Origin: Pseudomonas proteolytica
GTDB taxonomy: Bacteria; Pseudomonadota; Gammaproteobacteria; Pseudomonadales; Pseudomonadaceae
NCBI RefSeq assembly: GCF_007858275.1
Contig: NZ_VFEV01000006.1
Location: 1-64,000 of the forward strand
DNA: 64,000 nt
Direction: 5' to 3'
Part shown: one piece after another, positions 45,456 to 53,332 of the stretch
How positions within the stretch are numbered: the stretch's first letter is position 1
Layout: the number at the start of each line of letters is the position of its first letter
The notes under the pieces: generated by a model
What the model saw: only the letters and a program-made list of their open reading frames with translations
What the model was told of the DNA's origin: nothing
Databases searched by the model: none
Position numbers and translations under genes: made by a program

Positions 45456-45893
45456 GTGTCCCACTCCCTCGAACACCTTCACATGAGCCTCAGCAGCAGC
45501 ATGGTGGCTGGCGCCCGTCACTGGCGCAAAATCTGCCAGAGCACCCTGGTGAGCTACGGTATTTCCGAAGCCTGCGCAGTGCCTTTACTGATGATCGGCC
45601 GTCTCGGCGACGGCGTGCATCAAGTCAAGGTGGCCCAGGCCTCGGGGATGGAAAGCCCGTCCCTGGTGCGCCTGCTCGACCAACTGTGCAGCAGTGGTTA
45701 TGTGTGCCGCACCGAAGATATCCACGATCGCCGCGCCAAGGCCTTGAGCCTCACCGAGCGCGGTCGGGAGCTGGTGCAAGCCGTGGAGGCGCAACTGGTG
45801 CGCCTGCGTCGTGAAGTGCTGGCCGACATTGCGCCCACCGATATGCAGGCCGCGCTGCGTGTGTTGCGCGCCTTTGAGGCGGCGACGCTTTGA
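45456..45893 (+). CDS. MarR-family transcriptional regulator
   Basis: A 145-residue winged-helix repressor with the recognition helix ASGMESPSLVRLLDQL and the wing DIHDRRAKALSLTERG, the classic MarR signature (Asp-x-Arg). The start is GTG at 45456; the ATG at 45483 is an alternative. It is the first gene of a five-gene efflux operon, with a TTGA overlap into the FUSC gene, so it most likely represses its own operon and is released by the exported aromatic compound. Confidence 0.92.
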   Translation: MSHSLEHLHMSLSSSMVAGARHWRKICQSTLVSYGISEACAVPLLMIGRLGDGVHQVKVAQASGMESPSLVRLLDQLCSSGYVCRTEDIHDRRAKALSLTERGRELVQAVEAQLVRLRREVLADIAPTDMQAALRVLRAFEAATL

Positions 45894-47968
45894 ACGGATT
45901 TTTCAGCGGCTTTCCGCCCGCTCGCGACTGGTTCTACGGCGTGCGTACCTTCGCCGCCTCGATGATCGCGTTGTACATCGCCATGCTCATGCAAATGCCG
46001 CGTCCGTATTGGGCGATGGCCACGGTGTATATCGTCTCCAGCCCGTTTGTCGGCCCCACCAGTTCCAAGGCGTTGTACCGCGCCATCGGCACCTTGATGG
46101 GCGCGGCGGCGGCGGTGTTTTTTGTGCCGATGTTTGTACAGTCGCCCTACATTCTGGTGGTGGTGATTGCGTTGTGGACGGGCACTTTGCTGTTCCTCTC
46201 CATGCACCTGCGCACTGCCAATAACTACGCCTTGATGCTGGCCGGCTACACCCTGCCGCTGATCGCCCTGCCGGTAGTGGATAACCCCCTGGCGGTGTGG
46301 GATGTGGCCGAGGCGCGGACCGAAGAAATCTTCCTCGGCATCGCAGTGGCCGCTGTGGTGGGCGCGATGTTCTGGCCGCGCCGCCTGATGCCGGTGTTCG
46401 ATGGCTCGGTGGTCAAGTGGTTTGCCGATGCCCAGGTCTACAGCCAGCGCTTTCTGACGCGCAATGTGCAGCCTGAAGAAGTCAGCAACCTGCGCGGCGG
46501 TATGGTCGCCACCTTCAACACTCTCGAATTGATGATCGGCCAGTTGCCCCACGAAGGCGCACGGCCGCAGACCGTGCGTAACACCAAGGAACTGCGCGGG
46601 CGCATGATCCACCTGCTGCCGGTGGTGGATGCCCTGGATGATGCGCTGTACGCCATCGAACACCGCGCTCCGGCGTTTCTCGATCGCCTCACGCCGATAC
46701 TCCAAGCCACCCAGCAATGGCTGCAAGACACCCAACAAGGCGCACCGCTGGAAAGCTGGCGCGCCTTGCGTGACCAGCTAGACGCCCTGCAACCCCAAGG
46801 CGAAGCGCTGGACGATCGCCACACCCTGCTGTTTTCCAACGCGCTCTACCGCCTTGGCGAGTGGATCGACCTGTGGCAAGACTGCCGCAGCCTGCAAGCC
46901 GCCATCGAGTGCGAAAGCCAGGACACCTGGCGCGCCGTCTACCGTCACTGGCGGCTGGGCCGGCTCACGCCATTTCTTGACCGTGGCCTGATGTTTTACT
47001 CGGCGTTCTCCACCGTCACCGCGATCATCGTCGCCTCGGTGCTGTGGATTCTGCTGGGCTGGACCGACGGCGGCAGTGCGGTGATTCTGGCGGCGGTGGC
47101 GTGCAGCTTCTTCGCCTCGATGGACGACCCGGCGCCACAGATTTATCGGTTCTTTTTCTGGACGGCAATGTCGGTGCTGTTCGCCAGCCTCTACCTGTTT
47201 CTGGTGCTGCCCAACCTGCACGATTTCCCGATGCTGGTGCTGGCGTTCGCCGTGCCGTTCATCTGCATCGGCACCCTCACCGTGCAGCCGCGCTTTTACC
47301 TGGGCATGTTGCTGACGCTGGTGAACACTTCGTCATTCATCAGTATTCAGGGGGCCTATGATGCGGACTTCCTCAACTTCGCCAACGTCAACCTGGCCGG
47401 TCCCGTGGGCCTGCTGTTTGCTTTTGTGTGGACGCTGATCGCCCGGCCCTTTGGCGCCGAACTGGCGGCCAAGCGCCTGACCCGCTTCAGCTGGCGCGAC
47501 ATTGTCGGCCTCACCGAACCTGCGACCCTGGCCGAGCACCGGCACATGGCCGTGCAAATGCTCGACCGCCTGATGCAGCACCTGCCGCGCCTGGCCCTCA
47601 CTGGCCAGGACACCGGCATTGCCCTGCGTGATTTGCGGGTGGCACTGAACCTGCTCGACCTGCTGGCCTACTCGCCGCGCATCCTCGGCGTGCCACGGGT
47701 GTTGCTCAACCAGGTGGTCGAAGGTGTCGGCGCTTACTTCAAGGCCTGCCTTAAAGCCGGTGAGCGCTTGCCCGCGCCCAGCGGCCTGTTGATGACCCTC
47801 GATCGCACGCGCCGCGCGCTCAACGGCCAGGGCCTGCAAGGCGAGGGCGATACCCGCCTGCACCTGTTGCACGCCCTGGCCGGCCTGCGCCTGGCGCTGT
47901 TGCCTGGGGTTGAATTCATTGGCGGTGCCGAGATGCAAGCGCCGCTGCCCGATGGAGCGCCTCTATGA
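45890..47968 (+). CDS. FUSC/AaeB-family inner-membrane exporter
   Basis: A 692-residue protein with two membrane blocks of about five to six segments each (about 20-170 and 365-520), each followed by a cytoplasmic helical domain, as in AaeB and fusaric-acid resistance (FUSC) proteins. The start is TTG at 45890, overlapping the marR stop. It is followed by DUF1656, HlyD and outer-membrane factor genes, all with 4-base overlaps, which is the standard aromatic-acid/fusaric-acid efflux set. Confidence 0.93.
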   Translation: MNGFFSGFPPARDWFYGVRTFAASMIALYIAMLMQMPRPYWAMATVYIVSSPFVGPTSSKALYRAIGTLMGAAAAVFFVPMFVQSPYILVVVIALWTGTLLFLSMHLRTANNYALMLAGYTLPLIALPVVDNPLAVWDVAEARTEEIFLGIAVAAVVGAMFWPRRLMPVFDGSVVKWFADAQVYSQRFLTRNVQPEEVSNLRGGMVATFNTLELMIGQLPHEGARPQTVRNTKELRGRMIHLLPVVDALDDALYAIEHRAPAFLDRLTPILQATQQWLQDTQQGAPLESWRALRDQLDALQPQGEALDDRHTLLFSNALYRLGEWIDLWQDCRSLQAAIECESQDTWRAVYRHWRLGRLTPFLDRGLMFYSAFSTVTAIIVASVLWILLGWTDGGSAVILAAVACSFFASMDDPAPQIYRFFFWTAMSVLFASLYLFLVLPNLHDFPMLVLAFAVPFICIGTLTVQPRFYLGMLLTLVNTSSFISIQGAYDADFLNFANVNLAGPVGLLFAFVWTLIARPFGAELAAKRLTRFSWRDIVGLTEPATLAEHRHMAVQMLDRLMQHLPRLALTGQDTGIALRDLRVALNLLDLLAYSPRILGVPRVLLNQVVEGVGAYFKACLKAGERLPAPSGLLMTLDRTRRALNGQGLQGEGDTRLHLLHALAGLRLALLPGVEFIGGAEMQAPLPDGAPL

Positions 47969-48174
47969 TCGGTGACCTGGATATCAGCGGGGTGTTCCTG
48001 CCCACGCTGCTGGTGCTGATGGGCATTACGTATGGCTTTTACCTGGTGGTGCACGGGCTGTTGAACCGCGTCCACTTCTATCGCCTGGTCTGGCACCGGG
48101 CATTATTCAATGTGGCTCTCTACGCGCTGTTGCTGGGCGCTGTGGACTCACTCAGTCGATACCTGATGACATGA
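47965..48174 (+). CDS. DUF1656 small membrane protein (AaeX-like)
   Basis: A 69-residue protein with two membrane segments (about 8-30 and 45-65) and the family start DLDISGVFLPTLL. It is a regular companion of FUSC exporters. Four-base ATGA overlaps link it to the genes on both sides. Confidence 0.92.
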   Translation: MIGDLDISGVFLPTLLVLMGITYGFYLVVHGLLNRVHFYRLVWHRALFNVALYALLLGAVDSLSRYLMT

Positions 48175-49061
48175 AAAAACCTTTTTTGACGATTGGCCGC
48201 GTGGTCCTGACGTTGCTCGTAGTGACCTTCGCCTGCGTCGTGGTCTGGCGCATGGTCATGTATTACATGTTCGCCCCCTGGACCCGCGACGGGCATATCC
48301 GTGCCGACATCGTGCAGATCGCCCCGGACGTGTCCGGGCTGATCCAGCGAGTGGACGTGCGCGACAACCAGTTGGTGAGCCGTGGCCAGGTGCTGTTTTC
48401 GGTGGACCAGGACCGCTTCAAGCTGGCCCTGCGCCAAGCCCAGGCGGCCGTGGCCGACCGCCAGGAAACCCTGGCCCAGGCCCAGCGTGAAGCCAAGCGC
48501 AACCGGGGCCTGGGCAACCTGGTGGCCAGCGAGCAACTGGAAGAAAGCCAGTCCCGCGTGGCCCGCGCCCAGTCGGCCCTGGCCCAAGCGCAGGTGACAG
48601 TGGACAGCGCTCAGCTCAACCTCGACCGCTCGGTGATCCGCAGCCCGGTGGATGGCTACGTCAACGACCGTGCGCCTCGGGCCCAGGAGTTCGTGACCGC
48701 CGGGCGCCCGGTGTTGTCGGTGGTGGACAGCAATTCCTTCCACATCGACGGCTATTTTGAAGAGACCAAGCTGGACGGCATTCATGTCGGCCAGAGCGTG
48801 GATATCCGCGTGGTCGGCGATAGCGCGCGCTTGCGCGGCCATGTGCAGAGCATCGTCGCCGGGATCGAAGACCGTGACCGCACCAGCGGCTCCAACCTGC
48901 TGCCCAACGTCAACCCGGCCTTCAGTTGGGTGCGCCTGGCCCAGCGGATCCCGGTGCGCATTGCGTTTGACGATGTGCCGGCGGATTTCCGCATGATTGC
49001 CGGGCGCACGGCCACCGTGTCGATCATCGATGACCAGGCAAAACCCGGAGACCAGCCATGA
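48171..49061 (+). CDS. HlyD/AaeA-family periplasmic adaptor
   Basis: A 296-residue adaptor: an N-terminal anchor (about 8-30), lipoyl halves (IAPDVSGLIQRVDVRDNQLV and IRSPVDGYVNDRAPRAQEFV), a short coiled-coil hairpin, then a beta-barrel domain (GYFEETKLDGIHVGQ). It works with the FUSC protein and the outer-membrane factor next to it, with 4-base overlaps on both sides. Confidence 0.93.
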   Translation: MKKPFLTIGRVVLTLLVVTFACVVVWRMVMYYMFAPWTRDGHIRADIVQIAPDVSGLIQRVDVRDNQLVSRGQVLFSVDQDRFKLALRQAQAAVADRQETLAQAQREAKRNRGLGNLVASEQLEESQSRVARAQSALAQAQVTVDSAQLNLDRSVIRSPVDGYVNDRAPRAQEFVTAGRPVLSVVDSNSFHIDGYFEETKLDGIHVGQSVDIRVVGDSARLRGHVQSIVAGIEDRDRTSGSNLLPNVNPAFSWVRLAQRIPVRIAFDDVPADFRMIAGRTATVSIIDDQAKPGDQP

Positions 49062-50500
49062 AGCAACTGCTGGCGACCGTCGGGCTGGGGCTGCTGCTGT
49101 CGGCCTGCCAGGTGGTGGGCCCGGATTACCAGTTGCCCGACGCAGCCGCCGTCAACCGTGGCGACCTGCAGGGCCAACTGGCCGGGCAGGGCAACAATGT
49201 GGTCTCGGCCCCGGTACCCGCCGACTGGTGGAAGCTGTACCAGGACCCGCGCCTGGATGAACTGGTGCGCCAGGCCATGGCCTCCAATACCGACTTGCGC
49301 GTGGCCGCGGCCAACCTGCAACGGGCGCGTTTCCAGGTGCAGGAAGCGCAATCGGCGGGCGGTTGGAGCGGCGGGGTCAAGCTCGGCGCCCAGCGTTTGC
49401 AGGAGTCCGGCGAAGCCTTTTTGCTGGCGGACAAGGTACCGGTGGCCAATGTCGGCGATATCGGCATCACCACCTCTTATCAGTTCGACCTGTTCGGCAC
49501 CCTGCAGCGCGGTATCGAAGGCGCCCAGGCCAACGCCGACGCGACCCAGGCCGCGGTGGATACCGCGCGCATCACCCTGGTGGCGGACGTGGTGCGCTCC
49601 TACACCCAGGTGTGCGCGGCCAACGAAGAGCTGCACATCGCCCGCCAGTCCCTGGATTTGCAAGCCCAAAGCACACGCCTGACCCAACGCCTGCGCGACG
49701 CCGGGCGCGGTGATGAAACCCAGGTCACCCGTTCGCAAACCCAATTCAAGTCGCTGCGTGCCGAACTGCCGCGCTTTGAGGCGGCGCGCCAGGCCGGTTT
49801 GTTCCGCCTGTCGATGCTCCTGGCCAAGCCCCTGGACCAACTGCCGGCCGGCACCCGCGATTGCGCCGAGTTGCCGCATATCGCCCAGTTGCTGCCGGTG
49901 GGCGACGGTGCAACCCTGCTCAAACGCCGCCCCGACGTGCGCCAGGCCGAACGCCGGCTGGCGGCGGCGACGGCGGGAATTGGCGTGGCCACCGGCGAGT
50001 TGTACCCGGATATCAGCATCGGCGCCTCCATCGGCACCGTGGGTATTATCGACAACCTTGGCAAACCGGCCACCAACCGCTGGGGCTTCGGCCCGCTGTT
50101 GAGCTGGACGGTGCCGTCCAACGGCTCGCGTGCGCGCATCCATGAAGCCGAAGCCGCGACCCAGGGCGCTTTGGCGCACTTTGACGGGGTGGTACTCAAT
50201 GCCATCCGCGAGACCCAGACCGGGCTGGCGCAATACACCGCGCAACTGCAGCGCCGCGATGCGCTGGCCGAGGCCGAGCAGTCGGCGCAACAGGCCGCCG
50301 ACCAGACGCACCGCTTCTTCCAGGCCGGCCGCGAGTCGTTCCTCGCCGACCTGCAAGCCACCCGCACTTACACCGACATGCGTGCGCAACTGGCGCAGGC
50401 CAACACGCAGGTGGCAATGAGCCAGATCGACCTGTTCCTGGCCTTGGGCGGCGGCTGGGAAAGCGGACGAACGCACGGTGCAGAACCCGGCAAACCCTGA
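49058..50500 (+). CDS. NodT-family outer-membrane efflux lipoprotein
   Basis: A 480-residue outer-membrane factor with a lipobox (LLLSACQVVGPDY, Cys at about 20) and two OEP repeats (KRRPDVRQAERRLAAATAGIG), ending in the familiar LGGGWES. It is the last gene of the marR efflux operon. It is the second NodT-type channel in the window and clearly differs from the one at 36153-37589, so the two pumps do not share a channel. Confidence 0.93.
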   Translation: MKQLLATVGLGLLLSACQVVGPDYQLPDAAAVNRGDLQGQLAGQGNNVVSAPVPADWWKLYQDPRLDELVRQAMASNTDLRVAAANLQRARFQVQEAQSAGGWSGGVKLGAQRLQESGEAFLLADKVPVANVGDIGITTSYQFDLFGTLQRGIEGAQANADATQAAVDTARITLVADVVRSYTQVCAANEELHIARQSLDLQAQSTRLTQRLRDAGRGDETQVTRSQTQFKSLRAELPRFEAARQAGLFRLSMLLAKPLDQLPAGTRDCAELPHIAQLLPVGDGATLLKRRPDVRQAERRLAAATAGIGVATGELYPDISIGASIGTVGIIDNLGKPATNRWGFGPLLSWTVPSNGSRARIHEAEAATQGALAHFDGVVLNAIRETQTGLAQYTAQLQRRDALAEAEQSAQQAADQTHRFFQAGRESFLADLQATRTYTDMRAQLAQANTQVAMSQIDLFLALGGGWESGRTHGAEPGKP

Positions 50501-50581
50501 GGCGATTGCTATGCTTTGATCAGACGGGCTTGCGTGATGGCCCGCTGATCACTGCCTGCGTTGCTCATGGGGATTCCAATA

Positions 50582-51214
50582 ATGAAAAACCCTTATGCTC
50601 CCGCTTTCTGGTGCGTGCTCTTCGCACTGGTGTTGTTATCGGCGACTTACTTCTATGGTGTCATGCTGGCCCATCAACTGGATAAGGCCATGGTGTTCCT
50701 CGACAGCGCCTGCGCGCTGATCGCCGCATTGTCCGTTGGCGTGGTGGCCTGGGCGTCGTACCAGGGCCAGCGCACCCAGAAAAAAATCCTTGAACAAGGC
50801 AAGACGCGGGTCGCGATCTGGGACACCAAGGTCGCCTTGCGCCGGGTCGAGACCGTGTTCGACCGCTACTTCTGGGGCAGCTACTGGCAGCCTGGGCGGA
50901 CGTTCCAGGAAGTCATGGGCGAACTGACCGGCACCCCCCTCGAAAAAAGCCTCGAGGCCCTGAAAAAACAATGCGTGCTACTCGACCGGCAAGTGGCCGA
51001 AGGGCGGCACTGGCTGAACAACGCCCGGGAGCTGTCCGACGTCGCCACCGCCATGGCCCGCGAGCGTTACCAGTTGGACTTCTACGACCCCAAGGCTGAC
51101 ACCCCGGGCAATGCGGTGATCCACCGCGAATTTGAAGTGCTGGTGTACACCTGGACCGCCCGGCTGAAGAGCTTCGACCACCAACTCGACGAAATCGAGA
51201 TGGAATACTCCTGA
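50582..51214 (+). CDS. Hypothetical protein with two N-terminal membrane segments
   Basis: A 210-residue protein not recognised. Residues 10-31 and 42-65 are hydrophobic membrane segments separated by a short loop. The remaining 145 residues are charged and largely helical (KKILEQGKTRVAIWDTKVAL…), probably cytoplasmic. The start is the ATG at 50582 with GGGGA upstream; an in-frame ATG at 50561 is an alternative. It stands alone 81 bases after the efflux operon, and a REP pair follows. Confidence 0.75.
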   Translation: MKNPYAPAFWCVLFALVLLSATYFYGVMLAHQLDKAMVFLDSACALIAALSVGVVAWASYQGQRTQKKILEQGKTRVAIWDTKVALRRVETVFDRYFWGSYWQPGRTFQEVMGELTGTPLEKSLEALKKQCVLLDRQVAEGRHWLNNARELSDVATAMARERYQLDFYDPKADTPGNAVIHREFEVLVYTWTARLKSFDHQLDEIEMEYS

Positions 51215-51250
51215 CCAAGCGCAACACGTCCCCGTGGCAATCGGGCCTGC

Positions 51251-51374
51251 TGTGGCGAGCGGGCTTGCCCCGCGCTGGGCTGCAAAGCAGCCCCAAAACC
51301 TGCCCCCTTGGTGTATCAGGAAGACCGAGGGGGGCTGCTTCGCAGCCCAGCGGGGGACAAGCCCCCTCTCCACA
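51251..51374. repeat. REP-like inverted repeat, second member of the GTGGCGAGCGGGC family
   Basis: The left arm 51251-51294 (TGTGGCGAGCGGGCTTGCCC, then the GGGCTGC…GCAGCCC part) pairs with a degraded right arm 51331-51374 in which CGCGGGGC has become CGGGGGAC. It is related to 37651-37787. The rest of the 324-base gap to the next gene shows no further signal. Confidence 0.85.
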
Positions 51375-51538
51375 ATGCTACCTGTCCGCCCTCTGGCCTC
51401 GCCGTTAGCCACAAGAGATTGCAACGAGCCCCCCCGCCAGTGCTAACCTTGCCCCGTTTTCGGCGGGCTTGAGCCGACGCCCACTTCGGGAGTCAGGGAA
51501 GACAGCCCACTTCGCACAGGATTGGATCAGGACACTTC

Positions 51539-53035
51539 ATGAATAAATCAGCCGTTGTACTCTTGGGTTTTGTTGCCGCCGTCGGCGTGGTCAGTGCCGG
51601 CGGTGCCTGGTACACCGGCAGCCAGTTGGAAGGGGTGTTGAAAACCACGATCGAAGACGCCAACAAGGAGATGGAACGCTCCCTGGCCGGTGTCGATGGC
51701 CGCATGACCCTGGAGATGGTCTCCCTGGATCGCGGCTGGTTCAGCAGCACCGGCCACTTCCGCCTCAAGGCCGAAGGCGCGGCGTTCGGTGAACAGTTCA
51801 AAGACAGCGAGCTGCTGTTTGTCGACCGTATCGAGCACGGCCCGCTGCCTGTCTCGCGCCTGATTACCCTGAAGTGGTGGCCAGTGCTGGCTACCAGCCA
51901 TCTGGCCCTTGAGAAGAACCCGACCACCGAAAAATGGTTCGCCGCCACCAAGGACGTTTCGCCAATCAACGGCGTGGCCAACATCAGCTTCAACCGTTCG
52001 GTGAACGGCAACATGGAACTGCTGCCCCTGGAGTACAAGGACGCCACCACCAGCGTCAACTTCTCTGGCCTGAAGATGGACTACTTCAACACCGCCAAGG
52101 GTGAAGAGATCAAGGTCAATGGCTACATGGACGCCCTCAAGGTGGACCTGGTCGGCCCTGATGGCGCACCGTTCCAGGCGCAACTCAACGGCCTGACCGT
52201 GGCCAGCAACCTGTCCAAGAGCAGTTTCGGCTTTTATGTCGGCCAGAACACCGTCGAGCTGAGCAACACCCAGTTCACCTTTGGTCCACAACAAGCGGTG
52301 CTGACCGTCAAAGGCTTCGAGCAGAAAGACAGCAGCGAGACCAAGGACAACAACCTTAGCGGCCGTGTTGATTACAAAGTCGCCGAGATCGGTTACCAGG
52401 GCAAACCAGTCGGCTCGGCGGCCATGGCCGTGAGCATGAAGAACATCGACGTGCCGGCGGCCATGGTGCTGACCAAGCTGTATCAGGACAAGATGCAACC
52501 GGTGCAGGCTGCCCAAGCTGCCGGGCAACCGATTCCAGAACTGCAACTGAGCGAAGCCGAGCAAGTGCTGGCCCAGGCCAATGTCGACCTGCTGCTGGCC
52601 GCCAAACCGCAAGTGGCCCTGGAAAACCTGGCCCTCAAGACCGCCAATGGCGAAAGCCGCTTCAACCTGGTGGTAGACCTGACCAAACCGTCCACCATGG
52701 AGCTGCCACCGGTTGAACTGGCCAAGCAGATGATCACGCTGCTGGATGCCAACCTGACCCTGTCCAAGCCGATGATCTCTGACATTGCTGCACTGCAAGC
52801 GCAGATCGGTGGCGTGACCGACCCCAAAGCCATCGAGCAGCAATCCCAGATGGCCAGCGAGATGGTCAGCGGGATGGCCGTGGGCACGCAACTGGCAACC
52901 CTGGAAGGCAACGACATCCTGGCCAAGCTGCACTACGCCAACAATGAAGTGACCTTCAATGGCCAGAAAATGACCGTCGAGCAGTTTATCGGCGGCGTAC
53001 TGGGCAAGCTGGGTGCGGTCAGCGGCGCGCAATAA
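51539..53035 (+). CDS. YdgA/DUF945 family protein
   Basis: A 498-residue protein with a single N-terminal hydrophobic segment (VVLLGFVAAVGVVSAGGAWYTG) and the DUF945 pattern (SLDRGWFSSTGHFRL; later repeated beta-rich segments). It is probably anchored in the inner membrane and exposed to the periplasm. The function is unknown; E. coli YdgA is the reference member. It is a single gene, followed by a REP pair. Confidence 0.88.
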   Translation: MNKSAVVLLGFVAAVGVVSAGGAWYTGSQLEGVLKTTIEDANKEMERSLAGVDGRMTLEMVSLDRGWFSSTGHFRLKAEGAAFGEQFKDSELLFVDRIEHGPLPVSRLITLKWWPVLATSHLALEKNPTTEKWFAATKDVSPINGVANISFNRSVNGNMELLPLEYKDATTSVNFSGLKMDYFNTAKGEEIKVNGYMDALKVDLVGPDGAPFQAQLNGLTVASNLSKSSFGFYVGQNTVELSNTQFTFGPQQAVLTVKGFEQKDSSETKDNNLSGRVDYKVAEIGYQGKPVGSAAMAVSMKNIDVPAAMVLTKLYQDKMQPVQAAQAAGQPIPELQLSEAEQVLAQANVDLLLAAKPQVALENLALKTANGESRFNLVVDLTKPSTMELPPVELAKQMITLLDANLTLSKPMISDIAALQAQIGGVTDPKAIEQQSQMASEMVSGMAVGTQLATLEGNDILAKLHYANNEVTFNGQKMTVEQFIGGVLGKLGAVSGAQ

Positions 53036-53061
53036 GCCCCTGTAGGCCAACACCGAAGCAA

Positions 53062-53156
53062 AAATGTGGGAGCGGGTTTGCTCGCGAATGCGGTGTATCA
53101 GTCAACATATCCATGACTGACCCACCGCATTCGCGAGCAAGCCCGCTCCCACATTT
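53062..53156. repeat. REP inverted-repeat pair (REPIN)
   Basis: Arms of 33 bases (53062-53094 and 53124-53156) are complementary with one G-T mismatch: AAATGTGGGAGCGGGTTTGC followed by TCGCGAATGCGGT. This is the same core as the element after lapC. Confidence 0.94.
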
Positions 53157-53173
53157 GATCTCCACTAGCTTGT

Positions 53174-53197
53174 AGGACAATTCTGAACAATTGTCCT
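53174..53197. promoter_or_regulatory. 24-base perfect palindrome upstream of pgaA
   Basis: AGGACAATT, six bases CTGAAC, then AATTGTCCT: a perfect inverted repeat with 9-base arms. It lies about 135 bases before the pgaA start and just after a REP element. There is no T-run, so it looks more like an operator for a dimeric regulator than a terminator. The regulator is not known. Confidence 0.5.
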
Positions 53198-53332
53198 GGT
53201 TTGCCCAAATCCTTACCCCGCTCGGGGATATTGCGCCCCAGGAAAGCTAGTCCGGGTCCCCAGATACCGGCGGCCTGATGCGTGTTGTACAGGCGATATC
53301 GCTACAGCTTTCCAAGTAAGGAAGCTGACGAC

